The position numbers and the translations under genes are program-made. Below, piece by piece: positions 20,244 to 33,913 of a stretch of DNA of 64,000 nucleotides (position 1 is its first letter; each line of letters begins with the position of its first letter). This DNA comes from Microbacteriaceae bacterium (lineage in GTDB: Bacteria; Actinomycetota; Actinomycetes; Actinomycetales; Microbacteriaceae). The stretch lies in assembly GCA_947452675.1 (NCBI GenBank), contig CANGDL010000004.1, positions 1-64,000 on the forward strand, read 5' to 3'. Under the pieces are notes generated by a model. The model searched no databases and had not been told where the DNA came from. It was given only the letters and a program-made list of their open reading frames with translations.

Positions 20244-21184
20244 TGTCTGATTTTATGTCTCGAGCCAGCTTGGCCGGTGCCGTTGACCTCTCATCTTTGA
20301 GAAAGCCAGAGTCGGCGCCGGTGGCTGCAACCTCCGCACCAAATTCGATGTCTACTAATGTGGGCGAGATACTGAAGATGCCTTCGCTAACGGCCCAGGG
20401 TAACGAAACGAATATGAGAAATTTCGTCGAGGTTTCGAACCACTTGCCAGTGATTATTGAGTTTTATGCTGGTTGGAGCGAGCAGAGCAAGGCCTTGTCT
20501 CCGAAACTTACAAAGTTGGTTGAGGCGTTTTCAGGGCGAATATTCCTATTGCAAATCGAGCTAGATTCAAACATAAATGTGGCAAAGGCTTTCAAAGTCG
20601 GTTCAGCTCCGACAGTCCTGGCTCTGCTTCGTGGTCAACCAGTGCCCCTTTTTGAAGGTGACCAACCTAAAGAAAACGTGAAAATCGTTTTTGATCGAGT
20701 GCTAGAAATCGCCTTAGAAAACGGCATGAATGGCGTCATTGAAATTGACGAGCAAAAGGGTGAACTTCCAGTAATTCCGCTTCCACCTCGTCACCAGGCG
20801 GCGTTCGATGCAATTGACGCGGGTAATTATGCGGAAGCGGCAAACCAGTATGAGCTTGCGCTCAACGAAAACCCAGCCGACTCTGTTGCTTCGTCGGGTT
20901 TGGCACAAGCACGATTGCTGATGCGCACCGATGGGATCGATTTTGAAAAAGCCATCGGCACTGCTCCTGGTTCCCTTGCCGAAGTCCTACTGAAGGCCGA
21001 TGCGTGCATGGCAGTGGGGCACTCGGCACAGGCTTTTTCGACAATTCTCACAAGGTTTGCCACCGTTTACGGTGAAGAGCGTGAGGTTCTGCGCAAACAC
21101 CTGCTGGAACTTTTCTTGATTTGTCCGCCTGAACAGCCAGAACTGGCCGACGCTAGACGTCAGCTCGCGGCGTTGCTCTATTAG
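20243..21184 (+). CDS. Thioredoxin-TPR protein, CnoX/YbbN-like
   Basis: Thioredoxin-like region (VIIEFYAGWSEQSKALSPKLTKL) lacking CxxC, plus C-terminal TPR-like ALNENPADSVASSGLAQARLL. Confidence 0.85.
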   Translation: MSDFMSRASLAGAVDLSSLRKPESAPVAATSAPNSMSTNVGEILKMPSLTAQGNETNMRNFVEVSNHLPVIIEFYAGWSEQSKALSPKLTKLVEAFSGRIFLLQIELDSNINVAKAFKVGSAPTVLALLRGQPVPLFEGDQPKENVKIVFDRVLEIALENGMNGVIEIDEQKGELPVIPLPPRHQAAFDAIDAGNYAEAANQYELALNENPADSVASSGLAQARLLMRTDGIDFEKAIGTAPGSLAEVLLKADACMAVGHSAQAFSTILTRFATVYGEEREVLRKHLLELFLICPPEQPELADARRQLAALLY

Positions 21185-23376
21185 TTCGCCGGCTTGAACC
21201 AAACGGCACCCAGTGGCGGAATAGAAATATTGGCCGAGTGCGGCTGGCCATGACTTCCTTCTCGATTGGCGTCGATTCTGCCAAAGTTTCCGACACCCGA
21301 GCCGCCATAGACTTCAGCATCGGTGTTTAAAATTTCATCCCATGGTCCGGATTTTGGAAGGCCAAGTTTGAAATCGTGATATGGGTGACCCGCAAAGTTG
21401 ATGACAACAGCGATTGGGTTCCCGGCTTCGTCATATCTCAAAAAGGACAAAAGATTTTGATCGGCGTTGCCGCCATCAATCCAGCGGAATCCACTGTGAT
21501 GGTGGTCCAGTTCCCACATGGATGGATTGTCAACATAGACCTTGTTCAACGCGCCGACTAGGCTCTGAAGGCCTCTGTGGCTTGGTTGATCAAGAATCCA
21601 CCACTCAAGCCCGCGCTCTTGATTCCACTCAGATTGTTGACCAAATTCTGATCCCATGAACAAGAGTTGCTTGCCCGGGTGAGCCCACATGAATGCCAAA
21701 TATGCCCTCACATTTGCCAGTTGCTGCCATCGGTCACCCGGCATCTTAGCTAACAGGGAGCCCTTGCCGTGAACTACTTCATCGTGGCTGATTGGCAACA
21801 CAAATTTCTCGTCGTAGGCATACAGCATCGAGAAGGTGAGTTCACCGTGATGATATTTGCGATAGGCGGGATCCTTCTCGATGTACTGCAGGGTGTCGTT
21901 CATCCAGCCCATGTTCCATTTGAAACCAAACCCTAAGCCACCACCGTCTGTTGGCGAGCTGACTCCGCCCCAGCTGGTTGATTCTTCGGCAATCATCATG
22001 ACGCCAGGGTTGCGACGATAGGCGGTTGCGTTGACCTCTTGCATAAATGCGATGGCATCGAGATTCTCTCGACCGCCATACTGGTTGGGTAGCCATTCAT
22101 TACCTTCGCGCGAGTAGTCCAGGTAAAGCATCGAGGCAACAGCATCGACTCTAAGGCCGTCGATGTGGAACTCCTCAAGCCAGTAGAGCGCGTTTGCGAC
22201 AAGGAAGTTCTTTACTTCATTGCGCCCGAAATCAAAGATCAGAGTGCCCCAGTCTGGATGTTCACCTCTTCTTGGGTCGGCGTGCTCGTAAAGCGGCTGA
22301 CCGTCAAACTTTGCAAGCGCCCACTCATCCTTTGGGAAGTGCGCGGGGACCCAATCCAAAAGCACTCCGATTCCCGCTTGGTGAAGCCGGTCAATCAAGT
22401 ATTTAAGGTCGTCGGGTGAGCCAAATCGTGATGTTGGCGCGTAATAGCCAGTCACCTGATAGCCCCAGGATGGGGCGTATGGGTGTTCTGCAAGTGGCAT
22501 GAATTCGACATGTGTGAAACCGAGCTCGAGAACATAAGGAATTAGCTCATCTGCCATGGATCGATAATCCAGACCCTGACGCCATGAACCAGCGTGGAGT
22601 TCATAGATTGACATTGGAGACTTAAGGGCATCGCGCTTTGAGCGCGCCTCAAGCCAAACTTTGTCGGACCACTTGTAGCTCGAGCTCGTGACAATTGAGG
22701 CGGTCGAAGGTGGCACCTCGGTTTGTTGTGCCAGAGGGTCGATTTTGGTTATCCAGCCCGATCCTCTGGTCAAGATTTCATACTTATATTTAGTTCCGGC
22801 ACCAATCCCTGGGATAAATATCTCCCAAACACCGGATGACCCCATGACGCGCATCGCGTGCGTTATGCCGTTCCAGCCGTTGAAATCGCCAACCACACGC
22901 ACCGCCTGTGCGTTCGGAGCCCAGACCGCGAAACGAGTGCCTTGGCTAACTCCAAGATCACCTTTCACGGCGTGGATGTGTGACCCAAGGGCATTCCAAA
23001 GATCTTCGTGGCGACCCTCGCTGATTAGGTGAAGGTCCAGATCGCCGATAGTTGGAAGGTGCCGGTATGGGTCATCGGCCTTCCACTCGGATCCATCCTG
23101 ATAAGTGGTGAAAATACGGTAGTCAGGAACTTTCTTCGCGGTGAGAAAGCCCTGCCAAAGTCCGTTTTCGAGGTGCGACAGTTCAACGCGGTCGCCGCCA
23201 ATCTCGGCTACTACTGATTTTGCAAGTGGGCGAATGACTCGGATGACCCAACCTTTTTCGTGTGGGTGCGCTCCAAGGAGAGAGTGCGGTTCGTGATGTG
23301 AACCGCTGCTAACAGCCCACACAAAGTCGCTGGCAATCTCAGGCAAGGTCTCGGTAACTTTTTTACGGATGGCCAT
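21181..23376 (-). CDS. glgB: 1,4-alpha-glucan branching enzyme
   Basis: GRFAVWAPNA-type CBM48; DWVPAHFPKDEWALAKFDG; GLRVDAVASMLYLDYSR; AEESTSWGGV; PISHDEVVHGKGSLL. Confidence 0.97.
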   Translation of the reverse strand: MAIRKKVTETLPEIASDFVWAVSSGSHHEPHSLLGAHPHEKGWVIRVIRPLAKSVVAEIGGDRVELSHLENGLWQGFLTAKKVPDYRIFTTYQDGSEWKADDPYRHLPTIGDLDLHLISEGRHEDLWNALGSHIHAVKGDLGVSQGTRFAVWAPNAQAVRVVGDFNGWNGITHAMRVMGSSGVWEIFIPGIGAGTKYKYEILTRGSGWITKIDPLAQQTEVPPSTASIVTSSSYKWSDKVWLEARSKRDALKSPMSIYELHAGSWRQGLDYRSMADELIPYVLELGFTHVEFMPLAEHPYAPSWGYQVTGYYAPTSRFGSPDDLKYLIDRLHQAGIGVLLDWVPAHFPKDEWALAKFDGQPLYEHADPRRGEHPDWGTLIFDFGRNEVKNFLVANALYWLEEFHIDGLRVDAVASMLYLDYSREGNEWLPNQYGGRENLDAIAFMQEVNATAYRRNPGVMMIAEESTSWGGVSSPTDGGGLGFGFKWNMGWMNDTLQYIEKDPAYRKYHHGELTFSMLYAYDEKFVLPISHDEVVHGKGSLLAKMPGDRWQQLANVRAYLAFMWAHPGKQLLFMGSEFGQQSEWNQERGLEWWILDQPSHRGLQSLVGALNKVYVDNPSMWELDHHHSGFRWIDGGNADQNLLSFLRYDEAGNPIAVVINFAGHPYHDFKLGLPKSGPWDEILNTDAEVYGGSGVGNFGRIDANREGSHGQPHSANISIPPLGAVWFKPAN

Positions 23377-23388
23377 TTTGCTGTCTCC

Positions 23389-25416
23389 TTAGAGGACTTT
23401 ACCGATTTGGAAGATGTGAGCCGGTTGGGTGAAGGCATCCAATCGAACATAGTTGTCGCTCGCCCATTGATATTTTTCGTCGCTTAGCAGGTCGATTACC
23501 TCGAACTTAGAACCACTCGGCAGTCCAAGCTTCTCAAGATCCAAACGAACCATGGTTTCACGCACAGCATGTGGGTCAACGTTTACGATGACCAGGATTG
23601 TGTCTGACTTGCCATTCGAGGTGTGTTCTGCGTCTAAATGTTTCGAAAAGGCAAGGATGGCGGAGTCATCCGTGTGTTGAATTTCGAGGTTGCGGAGCTG
23701 ACGAATCGCTGGGTGGTTAGCGCGAATTTGATTCAACTTGGTGATGAAATCTGCGATGCTTCGACCACTCTTTTTAGCCCCTTCCCAGTCGCGCGGTCGG
23801 TATTCAAATTTTTCGCTGTCGATGTGCTCTTCGGCACCAGGGCGAGCTACCGATTCGCAAAGCTCATAGCCCGCATACATTCCCCAATTGGGGGTGCACA
23901 TCGAAGCCAGCACGGCACGTATCTTGTGAGCTGCGGGGCCTCCAAATTGAAGGTATTCGGTGAGAATATCAGGAGTGGAAACCCAGAAATTTGGGCGGAA
24001 GAAATCAGCCGTATCGTGAGCAAGTTCCCTTAGGTATGATTCCAACTCTTGCTTAGAGTTGCGCCAGGTGAAGTAGGTATAAGACTGCTGGAAACCTACC
24101 TTTCCCAGCGCATGCATCATCGATGGGCGAGTGAACGCCTCGGCCAAGAAAATCACGTCAGGAAATTCGCGATTGATTTCGCCGATCAGCCATTCCCAAA
24201 AAGCGACAGGTTTGGTGTGAGGGTTATCAACGCGGAAAATCTTCACTCCACGGGAAATCCATAGTTTTACAACGCGAAGAACTTCGAAATGAATGCCCAC
24301 CGGGTCGTTGTCGAAGTTTATTGGATAGATGTCTTGATATTTCTTTGGTGGATTTTCGGCATAGGCAATAGTGCCATCTGCGCGGGTAGTGAACCATTCA
24401 GGGTTCGAAACCACCCAAGGATGATCTGGAGATGCTTGGAGAGCCAAGTCCATGGCTATTTCTAGCCCCATGTCGTTTGCTCTCGATACGAATGCTGCAA
24501 AGTCCTTCTCCGTACCAAGGTCAGGATGAATTGCGTCATGACCTCCGGCGGATGAACCAATAGCCCACGGTGAACCCGGGTCCTGCGGTCCTGCGGTGAG
24601 CGTATTGTTCGGGCCCTTGCGGAATGCAACACCAATTGGGTGAATGGGTGGCATGTAGAGAATGTCGAAGCCCATGGCGGCTACGGCCGGGAGTCGCTTG
24701 GCGGCGGTCTTGAAGTTCCCCGAGGTCCAGGTCTTTGATTTTGTATCAAAAACAGCGCCTTCGGATCGAGGGAAAAACTCATACCAAGCGCCAGAACCAG
24801 CTAGCTCTCTTTCGCAGTTGATCAGAAACTCATCGCTCAGAGTTACCAGTGAACGAATTGGTTGCGCCGAAATGGCTTTGACGATAGCCGCATTTTCCGC
24901 TTCGGCTAGGCGATCTTTGGCAGGGCGGGAGGTATCTGAAAGTTTTTCGGCTAGGGCTACGAGAAGTTTCGCGTTAGCTGCGGTTCGTGATTTTTCGGCT
25001 GCTGCTCGGGTAAAAACTTCAATACCCTCAAGCATCATCAGTTCTTCATCGATGCCCACGGCCAATTTGACGCTTGCATTGTGATGCCACGTTTCATACT
25101 CGTCACCAAATGCACGAATTTGAAAACGCCAAACTCCCTGCTCACTTAGTTGTACGTTGGTGTGCCATTGATCGCTTCCCAGCGAACCGGAGGCAAGGCG
25201 ATGCACTTGTTGCTTCCCGTTCGGGTCTGTCAGCAGCAGCTCAACGCCGAGGGCGTCGTGGCCCTCTCGAAAAACATTCGCACTAAAGCGGATGACTTCA
25301 CCTTTGAAGGCCTTAGCAGGCCAGCGTCCGGATTCAACCGACGGTTTCACTCCAAGGATTGGAATTCGGCCGATCGGGTTCTCGTGGAGGTAACTGATTC
25401 CGCTAATTTTGCTCAC
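23389..25416 (-). CDS. glgE: Alpha-1,4-glucan:maltose-1-phosphate maltosyltransferase
   Basis: RIPILGVKPSVESGRWPAKAFKGE; GFDILYMPPIHPIG; FRVDNPHTKPVAFWEWLI; FLAEAFTRPSMM; GlgE hallmarks. Confidence 0.96.
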   Translation of the reverse strand: MSKISGISYLHENPIGRIPILGVKPSVESGRWPAKAFKGEVIRFSANVFREGHDALGVELLLTDPNGKQQVHRLASGSLGSDQWHTNVQLSEQGVWRFQIRAFGDEYETWHHNASVKLAVGIDEELMMLEGIEVFTRAAAEKSRTAANAKLLVALAEKLSDTSRPAKDRLAEAENAAIVKAISAQPIRSLVTLSDEFLINCERELAGSGAWYEFFPRSEGAVFDTKSKTWTSGNFKTAAKRLPAVAAMGFDILYMPPIHPIGVAFRKGPNNTLTAGPQDPGSPWAIGSSAGGHDAIHPDLGTEKDFAAFVSRANDMGLEIAMDLALQASPDHPWVVSNPEWFTTRADGTIAYAENPPKKYQDIYPINFDNDPVGIHFEVLRVVKLWISRGVKIFRVDNPHTKPVAFWEWLIGEINREFPDVIFLAEAFTRPSMMHALGKVGFQQSYTYFTWRNSKQELESYLRELAHDTADFFRPNFWVSTPDILTEYLQFGGPAAHKIRAVLASMCTPNWGMYAGYELCESVARPGAEEHIDSEKFEYRPRDWEGAKKSGRSIADFITKLNQIRANHPAIRQLRNLEIQHTDDSAILAFSKHLDAEHTSNGKSDTILVIVNVDPHAVRETMVRLDLEKLGLPSGSKFEVIDLLSDEKYQWASDNYVRLDAFTQPAHIFQIGKVL

Positions 25417-25504
25417 ACTCCATAACTTAGTGAAGATTTGACGCTGATATAAGCGCTTTCAGAAGGCTTTACCCAGATGTTAGTTAAACGCATTTCCAAA
25501 TTCT

Positions 25505-27556
25505 TTAGAAAACGCACCGGAAAAGCTGCATCGAGGTTCCAGAAACAAGAGTCTTAGCCTGTGGCAGCCAGTTTTCAATTTCATCAGACGGAACATCAAA
25601 GGCACTGTTCCAGAGCAATTCAAGCTCTGAAACCCCATCCGGGTTAGCCAAGGTAACTTCTTGCACGCGTTCGGCTCCGTGAATAACCAGGAGCATTCCC
25701 GATGGCAGGCCCTGAGCATCTCTTTGCTCCGAATAGCGCTGCACGGTTCGGCACTCGGTGTCGTGCCAGTTTTCGTCAGTCATGATCTCGCCAAACGAGT
25801 TGAACCACTTGACCATGTCGTGTTCAACATTCGCCTCGTTGAAATTTCCAAAGGCCTTAGGGCGCAGGACAGGGTTTTCTCGTCGCAATTTAGTCAAATA
25901 GGCAAAAGTCTCTTCGAAGTCGCGTTGATGTCTGCTGAGCTCCCAGTTGACCCAACTCATCACGGTGTCTTGGCAATAGGCGTTGTTATTGCCGTTCTGA
26001 GTCTTTAGACGCTCGTCTCCCGCCGTGATCATTGGAATTCCGGCTGAAAAGAGCAACGTGGCCATAAGGTTTCGTGCCGCTTTACGTCTTTGAGCAGCTA
26101 TCTCCGGTGCCGAGCCCGAACCCTCGAAGCCGTGGTTGAATGAGTGATTTCCATTTGTTCCGTCGCGGTTGCTCTCGCCGTTCATTTGGTTGTGTTTTAC
26201 GTCATAACTGACCAGGTCTTTTAGGCAGAAACCATCATGAGCCGTGATGAAGTTGACGCTGCCAAGCGGGCCGCTCGGGCCGTCGACAATGTCTCTCGAA
26301 CCAGACAGACGAGTTGCCAGGTCAGCCACGCCATTCCAGTGATTCCCACTGTTTCTCGCCGCTGCAACGTCTGAAAGCCAGAATCTCCGAATATCGTCGC
26401 GATATCTGTCGTTCCATTCGCTGAAGCGATCTGGGAAGTTCCCCGTCTGCCAACCGCCCAGGCCAACATCCCAGGGTTCCATAATCATCTTTGAGTCTTT
26501 GAAGATTGGATCCTCGACGATCGCACGAAGAAGTGGGTGGTTTGGGTCGAAGTGGTTAATCTCGTTACGAGCAAGGGTTGCGGCCAGATCAAATCTGTAA
26601 CCGTCTATCTGTAGTTCAGTGGTCCAATAGCGAAGGCTCTCGAGCACCATGTGCACAACGTGGGGGTTACCAAAGTTGAGCGAGTTACCGCAGCCGGTCG
26701 TGTCGTGGAAATGGCCGTTGTCGTCCATCCGGTAATAGCTCGAGTTATCAAGACCACGATATGAATAGGTGAGCCCGCCGCCCCCGCCTTCAGCGGTGTG
26801 GTTATAAACAACGTCCAGTATGACTTCGATGCCATTTCGATGAAGTTCGCGAATGGATGTCTTGAGTTCGTCAAGGATCGCTTGTGGTCCTTGGCTCCAA
26901 GCGGTGGAACTTGCATAGCGAGGGTGAGGGCTAAAGAAATTAATACTGTTGTAACCCCAATAATTAATTAGCCCCATGCTCATAAGTCGCGGTTCAGAAA
27001 TGAACATGTGAATCGGCAGCAGCTCGACGGCGTTTACGCCAATCTTCTTCAAGTGCTCGATTGTGGCCGGGTGGCCAAGTGCGGCATATGTGCCGCGCAA
27101 TTCGTCGGGCAATTTAGGGTTTCCACGAGTTAGACCTCTGGCGTGAGCTTCATACACAATGAGTTCATCCAATGGGATGTTTGGCTTCGTGACGCCTTGC
27201 CAGTCGAAAGAGTCTTCAATCACTACACAGTGATATTCGCGCGCATTTTGGCGAACTACGCCGCGTGCGTAAGGGTCAATGAGAAACAGTTGATTATTGA
27301 ACGAGTTTCTGGGTGCGTTTGGGCCATCTGCCTTGAGCGCATACTTTATCCCTGGACGAAGGTGGTGGCTAGTCGCCGACCAGATCGGGCCGTCACCGCG
27401 TTCGAGTTCGATAGTTCGACGAATTTGGGTGACTTCATCGGGTTCAAAAATCACCAATTGAATACTGGTTGCGTTTTCTGAATAGACGCGGATGGTGCCC
27501 ACTCCATCAATGACGGTGACTCCCATTTCCCCCGGGGCAGGAATCTCAGCAGACAT
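25505..27556 (-). CDS. glgX: Glycogen debranching enzyme
   Basis: NHTAEGGGGGLTYSYRGLDNSSYYR; DGYRFDLAATLAR; MEPWDVGLGGWQTGNFP; FITAHDGFCLKDLVSY; GlgX-type. Confidence 0.95.
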   Translation of the reverse strand: MSAEIPAPGEMGVTVIDGVGTIRVYSENATSIQLVIFEPDEVTQIRRTIELERGDGPIWSATSHHLRPGIKYALKADGPNAPRNSFNNQLFLIDPYARGVVRQNAREYHCVVIEDSFDWQGVTKPNIPLDELIVYEAHARGLTRGNPKLPDELRGTYAALGHPATIEHLKKIGVNAVELLPIHMFISEPRLMSMGLINYWGYNSINFFSPHPRYASSTAWSQGPQAILDELKTSIRELHRNGIEVILDVVYNHTAEGGGGGLTYSYRGLDNSSYYRMDDNGHFHDTTGCGNSLNFGNPHVVHMVLESLRYWTTELQIDGYRFDLAATLARNEINHFDPNHPLLRAIVEDPIFKDSKMIMEPWDVGLGGWQTGNFPDRFSEWNDRYRDDIRRFWLSDVAAARNSGNHWNGVADLATRLSGSRDIVDGPSGPLGSVNFITAHDGFCLKDLVSYDVKHNQMNGESNRDGTNGNHSFNHGFEGSGSAPEIAAQRRKAARNLMATLLFSAGIPMITAGDERLKTQNGNNNAYCQDTVMSWVNWELSRHQRDFEETFAYLTKLRRENPVLRPKAFGNFNEANVEHDMVKWFNSFGEIMTDENWHDTECRTVQRYSEQRDAQGLPSGMLLVIHGAERVQEVTLANPDGVSELELLWNSAFDVPSDEIENWLPQAKTLVSGTSMQLFRCVF

Positions 27557-27623
27557 AGATGAATCCTACTCGCTCACGTATTTCGGGCTGATTAACTGGC
27601 TCCCTTCAAATACGCTTGTTCTC

Positions 27624-28796
27624 ATGCCCACCTACCTAGACCACGCCGCGACCACGCCAATCAGACCCGAGGTTCTGATTGCATTCACGACGGCTCTCTC
27701 TTCTGTTGGGAATCCTTCGTCGGTCCACAAATTCGGTCAAGAAGTCAGAAACCACCTAGAAGCCGCTCGAGAATCTTTGGCACGAAGCACGGGAGCCAAC
27801 CGCAGCGAAATCATCTTCACCTCAGGGGGAACCGAAAGCGATAACCTCGCAATCAAAGGCCTTTACTGGCAGAGAAGCTGGGCGGATGCGGAACGAAAAG
27901 TTATTATCACCGCCGCAACCGAACACCATGGGGTGCTTGATCCGATTTATTGGCTTGCCGACAATCAGGGTGCAGAGGTTGAAATTGTCCCGGTTGATTC
28001 ACGTGGCGTATTCGATCTTGGCTGGCTTGAGACCTATTTAGCGGAAAATGCTCACCGAGTTGCCCTAATTTCCCTCATGTGGATCAATAACGAAACAGGC
28101 GTAATCGCCGAAATGCAAACAATAACTGCGCTGGCAAAAAAATACGAAATTCCTGTCCACTCGGATGCCGTGGCCGCCTTTGGGCACATTCCGATTGATT
28201 TCGCCTCGAGCGGTTTGGCGGCACTCTCTATCAGCGCCCACAAAATAGGCGGGCCGGTCGGCACGGGAGCCTTGATAGTTGGACGTTCTGTCAAGCTAAC
28301 TTCGCTGGTTCACGGTGGAGGGCAAGAGCGAGGCATGCGCTCGGGAACGATGGATGCAGCAGGCGCACAGGCATTTGCCTTGGCCGCTGAACTTGCCCTC
28401 CGGGAACTTCCCGGTGAGGCCGCTCGTATCAGCGCACTAAGCGAGGTGCTCGTTGGCCAGATTCTTAGGATTGCGCCTGACGCTGTTTTAAGCAGGGGAG
28501 ATGCCAATGGTTTGGCGGCAACCGTCCATTTCACTTTTCCGGGTTGCAGCGCCGACTCGATGATATTCCTTCTGGATGCCGCCGGTGTGTCTGTCTCTGC
28601 CGGTTCCGCCTGCACCGCGGGAGTTAACCGCCCATCACACGTTTTGTTGGCAATGGGTCGCACTGAGGATGAAGCAACCGGTGCGCTTCGAATAACCCTC
28701 GGCTACACCTCGACTAGAGCCGATGTCGATCGGTTCCTCGAGGCGTTTCCATCGGTCCACTCGGCGGCAAAGAAGGCTGGCCTACCCTCAAAGTAG
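27624..28796 (+). CDS. Cysteine desulfurase (NifS/IscS-like)
   Basis: MPTYLDHAATTPIRPEV; SAHKIGGPVGTGAL (PLP Lys); SAGSACTAG (catalytic Cys); start moved to ATG 27624. Confidence 0.94.
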   Translation: MPTYLDHAATTPIRPEVLIAFTTALSSVGNPSSVHKFGQEVRNHLEAARESLARSTGANRSEIIFTSGGTESDNLAIKGLYWQRSWADAERKVIITAATEHHGVLDPIYWLADNQGAEVEIVPVDSRGVFDLGWLETYLAENAHRVALISLMWINNETGVIAEMQTITALAKKYEIPVHSDAVAAFGHIPIDFASSGLAALSISAHKIGGPVGTGALIVGRSVKLTSLVHGGGQERGMRSGTMDAAGAQAFALAAELALRELPGEAARISALSEVLVGQILRIAPDAVLSRGDANGLAATVHFTFPGCSADSMIFLLDAAGVSVSAGSACTAGVNRPSHVLLAMGRTEDEATGALRITLGYTSTRADVDRFLEAFPSVHSAAKKAGLPSK

Positions 28797-28805
28797 ACTG
28801 TATTC

Positions 28806-32074
<3,269 letters not shown>

Positions 32075-32104
32075 GTATACAACTCCCGCTTTTGAGAGAG
32101 ATTC

Positions 32105-32404
32105 ATGTCTGAAATCACCCCTGATCTAGTTCGTCACTTGGCCGGCCTTAGCCGCATCCTTGTGACCGACGAAGAGGTCGAACGTTTTACCGAGCAGCTT
32201 TCGCTGATTGTCGACTCTGTCGCCAAGGTCAACGAAGCCCTTGCCGGCATCGATGTGCCTTCAACAAGCCACCCAATTCCTATGGCGAACGTGTTCCGTG
32301 AAGACATCGTCGAGCCGTCGCTGACCCAGGAGCAGGCGCTCTCTGGGGCGCCTGACAGCGGCGAGGGCCGCTTCCGGGTTGCCGCTATCTTGGATGAGGA
32401 GTAG
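32105..32404 (+). CDS. gatC: Aspartyl/glutamyl-tRNA amidotransferase subunit C
   Basis: LVRHLAGLSRILVTDEEVERFTEQLSLIVDSVAKVNE; followed by gatA. Confidence 0.95.
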   Translation: MSEITPDLVRHLAGLSRILVTDEEVERFTEQLSLIVDSVAKVNEALAGIDVPSTSHPIPMANVFREDIVEPSLTQEQALSGAPDSGEGRFRVAAILDEE

Positions 32405-32407
32405 ACC

Positions 32408-33913
32408 ATGTCTGAACTGATTCGCAAGAATGCCAGCGAGCTCGTAGAGCTGCTGAAGACCGGCCAGGTTTCATCTGTTGAGCTCACTCAGGTTCACCTG
32501 GACCGAAGCGCGGCCGTAGATCAGGATGTGCACTCATACCTCTATCAAAGCCCGGAGACTGCGCTAGCTGCCGCGGCTGATATCGACCGTCGCCGTGCTG
32601 CTGGCGAGAAGCTACACGATCTTGCTGGCCTCCCAATCGCGGTCAAGGACAACCTGACCACGACTGATGCACCAACCACCTCAGGCTCAAAAATCCTTGA
32701 GGGCTGGATTCCTCCATACGACTCGACTGTTGTGAAACGCATCCGTGAAGCGGGTCTGCCAATTCTTGGTAAGACAAACCTTGATGAGTTTGCTATGGGT
32801 TCATCTACCGAATTCTCTGCTTTTGGTCCAAGTCGCAACCCATGGGACCTAACCCGCATCCCAGGTGGTTCTGGTGGTGGTTCTAGTTCAGTAGTGGCTT
32901 CGTTCCAGGCTCCGGTTGCAATCGGTTCTGACACCGGTGGTTCTATCCGCTTCCCAGCGTCAGTCACCGGAACCGTCGGAAACAAGCCAACCTACGGTGC
33001 GGTGTCACGCTACGGTTTGATTGCGCTAGCCAGCTCGCTCGATCAGGTTGGCCCGGTTTCACGCAACGTTCTTGACTCTGCGTTGATCCAAGACCTAATC
33101 GCAGGCCACGACCCACATGACAGCACTTCACTGCCTGAGTCGCTTGGGTCAATGGCCGACGCTGCTCGCAAGCTCGACGTAAAGGGCATGCGTATCGGCG
33201 TCATCAAGGAGCTAATGGGTGAGGGTTTCCAACCTGGGGTAATGAACCGATTCAAGGAGAGCATCGCACTGCTCGAGCAGGCCGGAGCCGAAATCGTTGA
33301 GGTTTCTTGCCCGAACTTCGAGTATGCGATTGCGGCTTACTACCTGATTCTTCCTGCCGAGGCTTCTTCAAACCTCGCGAAGTTTGACTCGGTTCGATTT
33401 GGTCTTCGCGTCGCCCCAGAAGGCAACCCGACCATCGAACGCGTCATGGCCGCAACCCGTGAGGCCGGTTTCGGCCCAGAGGTAAAGCGCCGAATCATCC
33501 TTGGCACCTATGCACTTTCCAGCGGATCCTACGAACACTTCTACGGTGCTGCTCTGAAGGTCCGTACTCTAATCCAGCGAGATTTTGCTGCTGCGTTTGA
33601 GAAGGCCGACGTTCTAATCTCACCAACCGCTCCAACCACCGCTTTCAAGATTGGTGAGAAGTTGGAAGACCCATTGGCTATGTACCTCAATGACATCGCG
33701 ACCATCCCGGCTAACCTTGCCGGTATTCCGGGAATGTCTATTCCGAACGGCCTCGCCGACGAGGATGGGCTTCCGGTTGGTTTGCAGTTGCTTGCACCTG
33801 CCCGCGCCGATGCACGTCTATACCAGGTGGGTGCTGCACTCGAGAAGATGCACGAAGACATTTGGGGTAAGCGAATGATTGACTTTGCGCCTGAGTTGGA
33901 GGTTCGCGGCTAA
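32408..33913 (+). CDS. gatA: Aspartyl/glutamyl-tRNA amidotransferase subunit A
   Basis: [33 protein letters not shown] amidase signature. Confidence 0.97.
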   Translation: MSELIRKNASELVELLKTGQVSSVELTQVHLDRSAAVDQDVHSYLYQSPETALAAAADIDRRRAAGEKLHDLAGLPIAVKDNLTTTDAPTTSGSKILEGWIPPYDSTVVKRIREAGLPILGKTNLDEFAMGSSTEFSAFGPSRNPWDLTRIPGGSGGGSSSVVASFQAPVAIGSDTGGSIRFPASVTGTVGNKPTYGAVSRYGLIALASSLDQVGPVSRNVLDSALIQDLIAGHDPHDSTSLPESLGSMADAARKLDVKGMRIGVIKELMGEGFQPGVMNRFKESIALLEQAGAEIVEVSCPNFEYAIAAYYLILPAEASSNLAKFDSVRFGLRVAPEGNPTIERVMAATREAGFGPEVKRRIILGTYALSSGSYEHFYGAALKVRTLIQRDFAAAFEKADVLISPTAPTTAFKIGEKLEDPLAMYLNDIATIPANLAGIPGMSIPNGLADEDGLPVGLQLLAPARADARLYQVGAALEKMHEDIWGKRMIDFAPELEVRG

